From positions 518,372,816 through 518,436,815 of the forward strand of contig NC_053490.1 in assembly GCF_905171775.1 (NCBI RefSeq): a stretch of DNA of 64,000 nt, read 5' to 3'. The position numbers and the translations under genes are program-made. Source of the DNA: Rana temporaria. Its lineage: Eukaryota; Chordata; Amphibia; Anura; Ranidae. This document shows positions 11,541 to 21,610 of this stretch, in pieces. The stretch's first letter is position 1, and each line of letters starts with the position of its first letter. Below the pieces are notes generated by a model. That model saw only the letters and a program-made list of their open reading frames with translations, ran no database searches and was not told the DNA's origin.

Positions 11541-11754
11541 TAAATGTCATTTGGGTACAGAGCTGCATGACTGTGCAATTACCAGTTAAAGTAACGCAGT
11601 GATGAATCGCAAACAATGGCCTGGTCATGGAGGGGGGAGTAAAACCTTCCGGTGGTTAATGCTTCAGCAATAAGAACAAAACAGTTAGGATGACATCACT
11701 CTGACCTCAGCCAGGGCGGGTTCTGTATTTATATCCTGAGGCTCCACTCCTTAC

Positions 11755-11952
11755 CTGCTGAATGTGAGGAATGGGCTTGAGAGGGGTCCGGGCCCCGTGC
11801 CGAAACACCACTTGCACCAGTTTCAGCTCATAATCCGAGCTCACTCCGCTCAGCTGTGCGACATCCTTCGTCACCTCGGCTAACGCGCTCCGCTTCCTGT
11901 GCATACAATACATGGTGGATCCCAGGAGTCCAGCACGAACCCACACACTCAT
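11755..11952 (-). CDS. ACP6: ACP6 first coding exon (lysophosphatidic acid phosphatase type 6), partial gene
   Basis: This exon encodes 66 residues from an ATG at 11952 to a splice donor, CAG|GTAAGG, at 11755/11754; the phase is 0. Residues 51-57 read RHGARTP, the catalytic RHGxRxP signature of histidine acid phosphatases, with His52 as the predicted nucleophile. The surrounding KLVQVVFRHGAR closely matches vertebrate ACP6, and the N-terminus aligns with human ACP6 from an internal methionine, MRLW. In mammals ACP6 is a mitochondrial enzyme that hydrolyses lysophosphatidic acid. The next exon (expected to begin V-E-W-N) was not seen at lower coordinates, so intron 1 probably exceeds 11.7 kb. 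A good 3' splice site nine bases upstream of the ATG suggests this may be exon 2. Confidence 0.9.
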
Positions 11953-11960
11953 CCTGTGCC

Positions 11961-11985
11961 TCTAGGGGGCAGCAAAGGAAAGAAA
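11961..11985 (-). promoter_or_regulatory. Candidate 3' splice site just upstream of the ACP6 ATG
   Basis: On the minus strand a pyrimidine-rich tract (TCTTTTCTTTCCTTTGC) runs into CCCCCTAG, then AGGCACAGG and the ACP6 ATG. This is a strong acceptor by eye. If used, ACP6 has a non-coding first exon farther right, for which the CpG-rich block at 17.45-17.78 kb is a candidate. Confidence 0.5.
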
Positions 11986-12341
11986 AGACTGTTAGCAGCA
12001 AAACACAAATCTTCACCAATCACAGAGACCCTGGGGGGGGGGGGGGGCCCAATACCCAATGTCTGTATATACTGGATGACATTTATTTAGGTACAGTATC
12101 TAGCAAAAGTAAGTACACCTCTCACATTTCTGTAAATATTTTCTTCTATCTTTTCATGTGACAACACTGAAGAAATGACACTTTGCTACAATGTTGTGTA
12201 GTGAGTGTACAGCTTGTATAACAGTGTAAATTTGCTGTCCCCTCAAAATAACTCAACACACAGCCATTAATGTCTAAACCACTGGCAACAAAAGTGAGTA
12301 CACCCCTAAGTGAAAATGTCCAAATTGGGCCCAAAGCGTCA

Positions 12342-13470
12342 TTATGTTGTGTGGCCACCATTATTTTCCAGCACTGCCTTAACCCTCTTGGGCATGGAGG
12401 TCACCAGAGCTTCACAGGTTGCCACTGGAGTCCTCGTCCCCTCCTCCATGATGACATCACAGAGCTGGTGGGTGTTAGAGATCTTGCGCTCCTCCACCTT
12501 CCGTTTGAGGATGTCCCACAGATGATCAATAGGGTTTAGGTCTGGAGACATACTTGGCCAGTCCAGCTTTACCCTCAGCTTCTTTAGCAAGGCAGTGGTC
12601 ATCTTGGAGGTGTGTTTGGGGTCATTATCATGTTGGAATACTGCCCTGCGGCCCAGTCTCTGAAGGGAGGGGATCATGCTCTGCTTCACTATGTCACAGT
12701 ACATGTTGGCATTCATGGTTCCCTCAATGATCTGTAGCTCCCCAGTGCCGGCAGCACTCATGCAGCCCCAGACCACGACACTCCCACCACCAAAGGCAAG
12801 ACACACTTGTCTTTGTGCTCCTCACTTGGTTGCCGCCACACACGCCTGACACCATCTGACACCAAATAAGTTTATCTTGGTCTCATCAGACCACAGGACA
12901 TGGTTCCAGTAATCCATGTCCTTGGTCTGCTTGTCTTCAGCAAACTGTTTGCGGTCTTTCTTGTGCTTCATCTTTAGAAGAGGCTTCCTTCTGGGACCAA
13001 TTTGATGCAGTGTGCGGCGTATGGTCTGAGCACTAACAGGCTGACCCCCCCCCCCACCCCTTCAACCTCTGCAGCAATGCTGGCAGCACTCGTATGTCCG
13101 TTTCCCAAAGACAACCTCTGGATATGACGCTGAGCACGTGACCTCAACTTCTTTGGTGGACCATGGTGAGGCCTGTTCTGAGGGGAACCTGTCCTGTTAT
13201 ATCGCTGTATGGTCTTGGCCACCGCGCTGCAATCTTCTTATAGCCTAGACCAGGGATATGCAATTAGCGGACCTTCAGCTGTTGCAGGACTACAAGTCCC
13301 ATGAGGCATTGCAAAACTCTGACAGCCACAAGCATGACACCCAGACGCAGAGGCATGATGGGACTTGTAGTTTTGCAACAGCTGGAGGTCCGCTAATTGC
13401 ATATCCCTGCCCTAGACCATCTTTATGTAGAGCAACAAATCTTTTTTCAGATCCTCAGAGAGTTTGCCAT
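12342..13470 (-). pseudogene. Tc1 transposase, disrupted
   Basis: The start would be the ATG at 13470, but the frame is broken soon after. An N-terminal helix-turn-helix stretch is visible at 13222-12974. The first catalytic Asp lies in LWSDETKIN (DNA near 12870-12897), the second in FQHDNDPKHTS. The third catalytic position reads SPDLNPIDHLWD, with Asp where Tc1 enzymes normally have Glu. The 154-codon C-terminal frame (12806-12342) is open. Frameshifts and a 159-bp insertion make the gene inactive. Confidence 0.9.
13251..13409. mobile_element. hAT-like palindromic MITE nested in the Tc1 element
   Basis: CAGGGATATGCAATTAGCGG on the left is matched by its reverse complement CCGCTAATTGCATATCCCTG on the right. 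The flanks GCCTAGAC and CCCTAGAC agree at 7 of 8 bases, an 8-bp target duplication. Inner arms carry ACTACAAGTCCCAT. Confidence 0.85.
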
Positions 13471-13895
13471 GTTGAACTTCCAGTGACCAGTATGAGAGAG
13501 TGAGAGCGATAACACCAAATTTAACACACCTGCTCCCCATTCACACCTGAGACCTTGTAACACCAACGAGTCACATGACACCAGGGAGGGAAAATGGCTA
13601 AGTGGTCCCAATTTGGACATTTTCACTTAGGGGATGTACTCCCTTTTGTTGCCAGCGGTTTAGACATTAATGGCTGTGTGTTGAGTTATTTTGAGGGGAC
13701 AGCAAATTTACACTGTTATACAAGCTGTACACTCACTACACAACATTGTAGCAAAGTGTCATTTCTTCAGTGTTGTCACATGAAAAGATAGAAGAAAATA
13801 TTTACAAAAATGTGAGGGATGTACTTACTTTTGTGAGATACTGTGTGATAAACAATTTCCATGTGTTCATATGACATCACTTTCTCTATATCCCA

Positions 13896-14010
13896 GAGGC
13901 GGCCCGTCCATGAAAGGGAGGCGGCCCGTCCATGAAAGGGGGGCGGCCCGTCCATGAAAGGGGGGCGGCCCGTCCATGAAAGGGGGGCGGCCCGTCCATG
14001 AAAGGGGTTG
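13896..14010 (+). repeat. Short tandem repeat, ~22-bp unit
   Basis: Five copies of GGCGGCCCGTCCATGAAAGG, separated by variable G runs. Confidence 0.9.
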
Positions 14011-14649
14011 TAAACATTTGTGTCCTCCCCCCTAATGCTTCCTATGCATTAAGGTGAAAAAAAACTTCTGACACTGACCAGCCCCCCAGCCCACCCCGTT
14101 TTACTCACCTGAGTCCATACCTTTAACTTATCGGAGACGCGCTCTTCCTCTCTGCCCGGGGGTTCTCTGCTCTTGATTGTATAGATTGATAGCAGCGAAG
14201 CCATTGGCTCCCGCTGCTGTCAACCAAATCCAATGACGCGGCACCAGGGGGCGGGGTCGAGTGCGGCATTCTGTGTCTATAGATGCAAATGCTGGACTCT
14301 GGGAGTGCGCCGCAAAGGTAACCCCCTCCCCCAGGGAGAGCTCTTCTCCTAGGGCAGTGATGGCGAACCTTGGCACCCCAGATGTTTTGGAACTACATTT
14401 CCCATGATGCTCATGCAGTGTAGCTAAGCATCATGGGATATGTAGTTCCAAAACATCTGGGGTGTCAAGGTATGCCATCACTGTCCTAGGGGGTTTACCA
14501 ATGTGAGGAGCCGCGAGCACTGCCAGGGGACCGCAGAAGAGGAGGATCGGGGCCACACTGTGCAAAACGTACTGCACAGCGGAGGCAAGTATAATTTTTT
14601 TTTTTTTTTTTTTTTTAAATAACAAAAATGAGGGTTTACAAACCCTTTA
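13997..14649. mobile_element. MITE, GGGGTTGTAAAC type, hosting a hAT-like MITE
   Basis: The left end AAAGGGGTTGTAAACATTTG and right end GAGGGTTTACAAACCCT-TTAA are inverted repeats. The left TTAA junction was replaced by the adjacent tandem repeat. It contains the insertion at 14355-14483. Confidence 0.65.
14355..14483. mobile_element. hAT-like hairpin MITE with perfect 8-bp target duplication
   Basis: Ends CAGTGATGGC and GCCATCACTG are perfect inverted repeats. Nearly the whole element folds back, with ACATCTGGGGTG against CACCCCAGATGT. TCCTAGGG is present at both 14347-14354 and 14484-14491. Confidence 0.92.
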
Positions 14650-15083
14650 AGGGCACACAGGCTCCGCCCCCCTCCCCCCCAAAGCCATGAACCCGACCCC
14701 TTGCAGGATGCTGGATGCAGGAATTTCAATGGGGCGGGGGGCTCTAATAAGCTTCAAATTAGGGTGGGCTCGGGCGCAGAGAATGCGAATGAAGTTCACC
14801 CACGTGTGTTACAACAGCGAACGAATATGCACTATTGTAACACTGATCCTCCTCCCGGGCCAATCAGAAAGCGGGATTTGAGACCCGTCACCCAATTGGC
14901 TGAAAGGACAGGGCGATCCTATTGGAGGCCTAGGAGGAGGAGCCGCACACTGGAAGCCGTAGATGGAGGAGAGGACACAGAGCTGCCACCCGCCTAGATG
15001 GGGCAAGTGCCGGACCGACCGGCAAACATCGGGGGCGAGGTGCCGCTCCGGGAATACATCAACTCCTTTAAAGTAGAACTATA
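14650..15083. other. No gene recognised
   Basis: GC-rich sequence with only short overlapping open frames. No exon is identified. Confidence 0.35.
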
Positions 15084-15792
15084 GGGCCGGATTCAGAAAG
15101 AAGATACGACGGCGTATCTCCTGATACGCCGTGGTATCTCTGAGTGCGCTCGGTCGTATCTATGCGGCTGATTCAGAGAATCAGTTACGCATAGATATCC
15201 CTAAGATCCGACAGGTGTAAGTGACTTACACTGTCGGATCTTAGGCTGCATTTTCTGGCTGGCCGCTAGGTGGCGCTTCCGTATGTTTTACGCGAGGAAT
15301 ATGCAAATTCGGATTTACGCCGATTCAGAAACGAACGACCGTCCGACACTTTTTTTTTTACGTCGTTTGCGTTCGGCTTTTTCCGGCGTATAGTTACCCC
15401 TGCTATATGAGGCGTAGTTTTGAAATTTTACGTCGTTTGCGTAAGTCGTTCGCGAATACGGCTGGACGTAATTTACGTTCACGTCGAAAGCAATGACGTT
15501 TTGCAGCGGATTTTCGAGCATGCGCACTGGGATGTTTTCACGAACTGCGCATGCGCCGTTCCAAAAAAAAAGTCAAATACGCGGGGTCAAGCATAATTTA
15601 AATAAAACACGCCCCCTACATCCCCATTTGAATTACGCAGCCTTACGCCGCAACACATACGTTAAGCCGCCGTAACTAAGGGCGCAAGTTCTTTCTGAAT
15701 AAAGAACTTGCGCCCAAAGTTAGAGCGGCGTAACGTATCGGAGATACGTTACGCCGGCCGGACAGATACGCTCAGGTATCTGAATCCGGCCC
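15084..15792 (-). mobile_element. GGGCCAGATTC-family MITE
   Basis: Ends GGGCCGGATTCAG and CTGAATCCGGCCC are inverted repeats, with ATA duplicated on both sides. Sub-terminal arms carry AGATACGACGGCGTATCT-like palindromes. The diagnostic inner block (here CTGCTATATGAGGCG) is reversed relative to the copy at 32610. Confidence 0.85.
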
Positions 15793-16148
15793 ATAGGCTA
15801 CATCCCCATTTTAGATAGATTAGGGGACGGTTACAACTCCTGTAGGTTTTTTCTTTTTACATCCGTGTCCTGCTGCAGAGATTTCCCTTCACTTCCTGTC
15901 CCCTAGCCAAAAACAGGAAGTGAGAGGAAATAACGCCAAAAGCGAGGGAAGGTCTGGACTGGTGTCCCCATTGGAAGATTTCCCCCTCTCTTCCTGTTAT
16001 GGTGACAACCCACAATTTGGGATTTTTTCTCCGTTCACTCTCAGTGATAACAACTAACAGGGCAAATAGAGAGCGATAAATCTCCCCAATGGGTGTTTAC
16101 TGATGTCCCCACTAGGAAGGCTCCCGGTATTTGATGACTGGTCAATTG
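15793..16148. other. No gene recognised
   Basis: Sequence with short AGGAAGTG-like repeats (CACTTCCTGT, AACAGGAAGTGA) leading into the minisatellite. The same CAGGAAGTGA words recur right of the array, near 17262. Confidence 0.35.
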
Positions 16149-17184
16149 GGACCAAAGGGAGCGGGACCAAAGGGATCGGGACGCAAAGGGAGCGCGGGCC
16201 AAAGGGATCGGGACGCAAAGGGAACGTGGGCCAAAGGGATCGGGACGCAAAGGGAACGTGGGCCAAAGGGATCGGGACGCAAAGGGAACGTGGGCCAAAG
16301 GGATCGGGACGCAAAGGGAACGTGGGCCAAAGGGATCGGGACGCAAAGGGAACGTGGGACGCAAAGGGAGCGTGGGCCAAAGGGATCGGGACGCAAAGGG
16401 AGCGTGGGCCAAAGGGATCGGGGCCAAAGGGATCGGGACGCAAAGGGAGCGTGGGCCAAAGGGATCGGGGCCAAAGGGATCGGGAGGACCAAAGGGAGCG
16501 TGGGCCAAAGGGATCGGGGCCAAAGGGAACGTGGGCCAAAGGGATCGGGACGCAAAGGGAACGTGGGCCAAAGGGATCGGGACGCAAAGGGAACGTGGGC
16601 CAAAGGGATCGGGACGCAAAGGGAACGTGGGACGCAAAGGGAGCGTGGGCCAAAGGGATCGGGACGCAAAGGGAGCGTGGGCCAAAGGGATCGGGACGCA
16701 AAGGGAGCGTGGGCCAAAGGGATCGGGACGCAAAGGGAGCGTGGGCCAAAGGGATCGGGACGCAAAGGGAGCGTGGGCCAAAGGGATCGGGACACAAAGG
16801 GAACGTGGGCCAAAGGGATCGGGACGCAAAGGGAGCGTGGGCCAAAGGGATCGGGACGCAAAGGGAGCGTGGGCCAAAGGGATCGGGACGCAAAGGGAAC
16901 GTGGGCCAAAGGGATCGGGACGCAAAGGGAGCGTGGGCCAAAGGGATCGGGACGCAAAGGGAGCGTGGGCCAAAGGGATCGGGACGCAAAGGGAAGCGTG
17001 GGCCAAAGGGATCGGGACGCAAAGGGAAGCGTGGGCCAAAGGGATCGGGACGCAAAGGGAAGCGTGGGCCAAAGGGATCGGGACGCAAAGGGAAGCGTGG
17101 GCCAAAGGGATCGGGGCCAAAGGGATCGGGAGGACCAAAGGGAGCGTGGGGCCAAAGGGAGCGTGGGGCCAAAGGGATCGTGGA
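16149..17184 (+). repeat. 32-bp minisatellite, ~32 copies, open in all six frames
   Basis: The unit is GGGCCAAAGGGATCGGGACG followed by CAAAGGGAACGT, with A/G variation at one site (AACGT or AGCGT) and a few shortened or joined units. Four late units have an extra base (GGAAGCGT), changing the period to 33. The unit contains no stop codon in any frame on either strand, so long open frames on both strands are artefacts, not genes. No spacers are present, so it is not CRISPR. Confidence 0.97.
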
Positions 17185-17445
17185 CCATCTAAAATGCTGT
17201 GTCACCAAGACAGAAGATTCGGGGACATGTCACCATGACCGACTTCCTGTTGTGTCTCCAGAACAGGAAGTGAAGAGGAATCTCCCCAGTGGGACACAGG
17301 CCAGCTAAAATAGTAAGAAGGGAAGTGACAAACACTCTGAAAACCTCAATCCAGACAGCAGGACAGAGAGAAGGGAAGGGACAAGCGGAGCACGGTGCTG
17401 CCATAACACAGGAAGGGAATGAATAGAAGGAATCCTCTCCCAAAC

Positions 17446-17780
17446 CTACATCCGGAGTCCAGCCTGCGTAGGGAGCTTCCGCCGGGTGATCTCCGAATCC
17501 TCACACTGCACAAACACCACCACACTGTACCAATCGGTGGACTCTGACAGCTGGAGGCGACTCTCGGGGCATTGTGGGTAGTGTAGTCCCGCGAGCGGCT
17601 CAGCACAGCGCCTCTGAAGGGACTCGTTTCTACCAGGCGCACTGTATCCCCCACAATGCACCGCGTACACTCGCTCTCCTACGGCGCGTGCGCCGCGGTC
17701 TGGTCGCTAGAGCCTGCGACTCGTTTTTGTTTTTTGGCCCAGAGCGGTCTACGGCGCTGCCATTTTCTGTGAGCCAACTT
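17446..17780 (-). promoter_or_regulatory. CpG-rich promoter-like block, candidate first exon of ACP6
   Basis: Dense in CpG (GCGCGTGCGCCGCGG near 17685) while neighbours are not. It has a CCAAT box at 17530-17534 and two copies of the CCCACAATGC core of ZNF143/STAF sites: minus-strand TACCCACAATGC near 17570-17582, and plus-strand CCCCCACAATGCACCGC near 17648. A possible minus-strand donor, GGAT|GTAGGT, lies at 17450/17449, and the candidate acceptor before the ACP6 ATG is 5.5 kb away in the right direction. Joining them leaves the ACP6 ATG as the start. A 74-codon minus-strand frame (17670-17446) matches nothing I recognise. It could instead start another transcript. Confidence 0.5.
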
Positions 17781-17946
17781 TGATGGGTGACACTGCATAT
17801 CACTATGGAGATTTTACATACAGTGTATGCAGGTCCTGGTTACACAGGATACTCGGCCCAGGGAGGATTCTTGCAGGAGTTGGTTGAGCCTGGAAATCTC
17901 CATGATTACCAAAACAATAAACGTTAAATTTCCTCAGGGATGCTGG

Positions 17947-18125
17947 TTTAGCCACTTCATTACTGGGCACTTTTAGCCCCTTCCTGCCCAGGCCCGTTTT
18001 CAGCGCTGTCGCACTTTGAATGACAATTGCGCGGTCATGCAAAACTGTACCCAAACGAAACTTTAATCATTTTTCTGAGACACAAAGAGAATTATTTTGG
18101 TGGTATTTAAGCACATGAGTTTTAT
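17947..18125 (-). repeat. TTAA-CCACTT family fragment
   Basis: GCGCTGTCGCACTTTGAATG, ACAATTGCGCGGTCATGC and TGGTGGTATTT match the conserved end region of the family, here in reverse orientation. Confidence 0.6.
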
Positions 18126-18164
18126 TCTCCTCTTAAAGGAGAATTAACCCCCAAAAAAGGTTAA

Positions 18165-18490
18165 TTAACCACTTATCTACCAGCTGCCATCAATTGACGG
18201 CGGCATAGTAGCTCAGTTGTTCTGACAGGACGTCATATGACGTCCTCGTCTTTTAACCACTTCCCGGCGGCCGTGCGACTATATACGGCCGCAGGGTGGT
18301 TCTACTTCTCGAAGGAAGTGGTGTAGATACCCACAGGTAGCTCAGGTATCTATGCCCGGAAGTGGGAGCAAATACCTGTATTACACAGATATCTGCTCCC
18401 CCCTGAAAGGTGCCAAATGGGACATCAGAGGGGGGGGGGTTCCAAAAAGCAGAAGTTCAATTTTTGGGTGGAACTCCGCTTTAAATCCAC
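18165..18490. repeat. Fragments of TTAA-type elements
   Basis: TTAACCACTTCCCGGCGGCC near 18255 repeats the start of the complete element at 5456. GTTCAATTTTTGGGTGGAAC near 18446-18474, then CCGCTTTAAA, belongs to the AAAGCGGA-TTCCACC palindromic group. Confidence 0.55.
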
Positions 18491-18756
18491 AAGGACTTTT
18501 TTTTTACCACTACTATTCCTTTATTTTGCCTTTTAAAATTTACAAATGCAGCAATTTAGAAATTGGATGAAAGCATGGGCGTCCGCTGAATTTTTTTCAG
18601 AGGGGGGCGCTTCGGCAGCGGCGATACACAGTTGCATTTTACCCTAGCGGGGGTTAAAAGCGCCCCCCCCCCACGTTAAAATGTAAAAACACCCCACTGT
18701 GCCCCCTGCATACCTGTGCATCTTTCAATATCTCTTTGTCACTACTGTGTACCCCT

Positions 18757-19455
18757 CTCCACAACTGCACCTCTGGACCCCTTTACATTACACAGCACCC
18801 CACCGCTCTGGACCCCTTTACATTACACAGCACCCTGCATCACTGGACCCTTTTATATTACACAGCCCCCTGCACCTCTGGACCCCTTTACATTACACAG
18901 CACCCTGCACCACTGGACCCCTTTACATTACACAGCACCCTGCATCACTGGCCCCCTTTACATTACACAGCCCCTGCACCACTGCCCCCCTTTACAGTAC
19001 ACAGCACCCTGCACCACTGGACCCCTTTACATTACACAGCACCCTGCACCACTGGACCCCTTTACATTACACAGCACCCTGCATCACTGGCCCCCTTTAC
19101 ATTACACAGCCCCCTGCACCACTGGCCCCCTTTACAGTACACAGCACCCTGCACCACTGGACCCCTTTACATTACACAGCACCCTGCATCACTGGCCCCC
19201 TTTACATTACACAGCCCCCTGCACCACTGGCCCCCTTTACAGTACACAGCACCCTGCACCACTGGACCCCTTTACATTACACAGCACCCTGCACCACTGG
19301 ACCCCTTTACATTACACAGCACCCTGCATCACTGGCCCCCTTTACAGTACACAGCACCCTGCATCACTGGACCCCTTTACATTACACAGCCCCCTGCACC
19401 ACTGGACCCCTTTACATTACACAGTACCCTGCATCACTGGACCTCTTTACACTAC
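18757..19455 (+). repeat. 35-bp minisatellite, ~20 copies
   Basis: The unit is GGACCCCTTTACATTACACA followed by GCACCCTGCACCACT, with C/T and A/G variants (CATCACT, CAGTACAC) forming a higher-order pattern of alternating types. It is open in all three plus-strand frames over about 250 codons, an artefact of a stop-free repeat. Not a gene. Confidence 0.95.
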
Positions 19456-20225
19456 ACTATATTGAGAGTATATTTATTTCAGGTCTAAAAAAGGAACCTT
19501 TTGGAATGAGGGACAAATTGATTTGATTCCAGAAGAGGGACAGGCACTGTAAATAAGGGACAACTAGAGGGGAGGGGAGCGCTGCAGTCACCGCTTAAAT
19601 CGGCCCCAGGGCCAGTTTGGCCCTGCTCCTGGCTCTCCCTGGTGATTCCAGGGGGGGGGGGGCAAACAACCCCCCTTGCTCTATGGAGCGGACGCCCATG
19701 GATGAAAGGTTTAGCACTGGGAAACACTTTTTGAAAGATAAAAAGTGCATTTTATATACAACAATATAGATCAGACCAAAATGAGGGACAAATGAGGAGT
19801 TATGAGGGACAGGGGGGCATTGCTCCAAATCAGGGACAGTCCCTCGATATCAGGGACAGTTGGGAGCTATGGCTTTATTGCTGCAGCTGTTGTATGCGTG
19901 TTATTTACAGAGATGCAGGAGGCCTGCACAGGGCAGGAAGAGGCATTACATTCATATTTGCAGAGTCTGGGGTGATGTCCTAGGGGGTCAAGACCCTGTA
20001 AAATGCAGCAGATGTAAAGATCATGTCCCGCTAAGTCAGGACTTATCTGTGGGTGTGTAGGCCATTCTTATCTGCAAGGGATTATTGCACAATGCACAGA
20101 AATAGACAGCCACATGTCAGGATGGAGCCGGGACTTCTCTAGAACTTTCCTGAAACTCACTCAGACGCTACATTGCATCAACAATTAAAAGAGAATTTCT
20201 GATGTGTGTATATATATATATATTA
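19456..20225. other. No gene recognised
   Basis: Mostly non-repetitive sequence with GAGGGACA-like words and one G run. No exon is identified. It ends in a short TA repeat before the Tc1 fragment. Confidence 0.35.
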
Positions 20226-20338
20226 CAGTATCTCACAGAAATTAGTACACCCCTCACATTTTTAAAATATTTTATTCTATCTTTTCATGTAACAACACTG
20301 GAGAAATTACACTTTGCTACAATGTAAAGTAGTGAGCA
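20226..20338 (+). repeat. Tc1 left-end fragment
   Basis: CAGTATCTCACAGAAATTAG with CTATCTTTTCATGTAACAAC and TTTGCTACAATG matches the first ~110 bp of the Tc1 family at 12.1 and 53.4 kb. It stops at the hAT-like element beginning near 20339. Confidence 0.8.
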
Positions 20339-21287
20339 CTGGCGGTGCGTCCATAAGGGGCGCACGGGCGCCACCCCCTCTCTCTCCTGCCACCGCTCTA
20401 TCACCAATAGATAGATTTATGCATTGCATAAATTCAGGCGCCCGGCCCCCTTTCGGGGCGCCGGGAGCCTGATTTACAGCGGCAGGGTAATTTTTTGAAG
20501 CTCCTGATTAAAGCCGTAGGCTCTAATAGACGTTACAAATTTTAAATAGCGAGCACCATGCTGGGCACTCGCAGTTCATTCAGCTGTGTGTTAGGAAAGC
20601 GAAGGAATATTCGCTTTCCTAACACTGAACCACCTCTCCGCCAATCAGGTGCTCGGGTCTGTTACCTGTCATCTGATTGGCTGAAACAACAGGCGCTGTA
20701 AATTGAACACCTATTAGGCATCCAATCAAAGCAGAGGACTGGAAGAGAGGACGGGAGAAGACATTGGGGAGCGTGGAGGACACCGCCACCGTAACCTGCT
20801 GCCCCACTGACACAGGTAAGTGCCGGGCAGGCGGGGGATGCACACTGGCAGAATTTGATGGGAACAGTAATGGCAATTGATGGGCACACGCAGAAATTGA
20901 TGGGAAAACTGGCATCAATTGATGGGAACAGTAGCGGCAATTGATGGGCACACTGGCCGCAATTGATGGGCACAGTGGCAGCAATATATGGGCACACTAG
21001 CAGCAATGGATAGGCACAGTAGCGGCAATTGATGGGCACACTGGCAGGAAATTGATGGGTACAGTAGTTGCGTTTGATGGCACAATGGTGGCAATTTATG
21101 GGTACAGTGGCTGCGTTTGATGGGCACAGTGGCAGCAATTGATGGCACAGTGGCTGCGTTTGATGGGCACAGGGGCTGTGATTGATGGGCACAGTAGCTG
21201 CGTTTGATGGGCACAGTGGCTGCAATTGATGTTTTTTTTAAGCTTGTTTGCGCCCCCCCCAAAAATTTGAGCACCAGTCGCATCCTG
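20339..21287 (-). mobile_element. hAT-like element, second copy of the family at 39953, reverse orientation
   Basis: The left end CACTGGCGGTGCGTCCATAA and right part GCGCCCCCCCCAAAAATTTG, then AGCACCAGTCGC, are the reverse of the ends of the complete copy at 39953-41248. Both copies hold the same internal minisatellite. The right tip and target duplication are not clear here. Confidence 0.75.
20850..21232 (+). repeat. ~22-bp minisatellite inside the hAT-like element
   Basis: The unit is AATTGATGGGCACAGTGGCTG with variants such as CGTTTGATGGGCACAGTGG, about 17 copies. The complementary array occupies 40012-40715 in the other copy, which is longer, so the array has changed length since insertion. 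Confidence 0.9.
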
Positions 21288-21389
21288 CGGGTTTTGTTCT
21301 CCATCTCATCCCCTTATGGGCATCAGACCTGATGTGGGCCCTGAATCTCTCTGCTCTTTACTCAGGACTTCTTGTAGCCTCTTCAGTCG

Positions 21390-21610
21390 ATCTCAGGGGC
21401 GTACATCTTCTCCGGGGGAAGCTTCTCGGGGGGGAAATCTCTCAGGAAGGAGGAACCTCTCCTCCAAGGGCTGCTTATCGGGGGGGGGGGGTAAACCTCT
21501 CAGGAAGGGGGAACCTCTCCTCCAAAGGCTGCTTTTCGGGTGGGGGGGACCTCTCAGGAAGGGGGAACCTCTCCTCCAAGGGCTGCTTCTTGGGGAGAAC
21601 CTCCTGCACC
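21390..21610 (+). repeat. Imperfect tandem repeat, ~58-bp unit
   Basis: Three to four copies containing CTCTCAGGAAGGGGGAACC and TCTCCTCCAAGGGCTGCTT, separated by G runs of variable length. Confidence 0.85.

Larger units (their letters stand above)
12094..13843 (-). mobile_element. Tc1-family DNA transposon, nearly full length, interrupted
   Basis: The left end CAGTATCTAGCAAAAGTAAG and right end (reverse) CAGTATCTCACAAAAGTAAG are matching terminal repeats, with longer matching sub-terminal blocks such as TGTGACAACACTGAAGAAAT. It carries a broken minus-strand transposase and a hAT-like insertion at 13251-13409. It sits immediately upstream of the ACP6 exon. TA is retained on the left flank; the right flank reads TG. 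Confidence 0.9.

Noticed and set aside
1..11700. ACP6 exon 2 or later exons
   Set aside because: Looked for on the minus strand by the expected residues after the QQ|V junction; none was recognised, so they are probably left of the window.
11828..12019. Minus-strand 63-codon frame starting with a signal-peptide-like stretch (MVKICVLLLTVFSFLCC) overlapping the ACP6 start
   Set aside because: The hydrophobic run is encoded by the pyrimidine-rich tract of the candidate splice acceptor and is out of frame with ACP6; most likely chance.
16054..17308. Six long overlapping open frames rich in Arg/Gly or Pro/Ser
   Set aside because: They are translations of a 32-bp minisatellite that lacks stop codons in every frame; there is no gene structure or conserved domain.
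18699..19526. Three ~250-codon frames with repeated LHHWTPLHYTAP
   Set aside because: An artefact of the 35-bp minisatellite.
20619..21304. Cys/Pro/Ile-rich repeated open frames (CAHQLPLLCPSI type), also at 40023-40877
   Set aside because: Translations of the 22-bp minisatellite within the hAT-like element.
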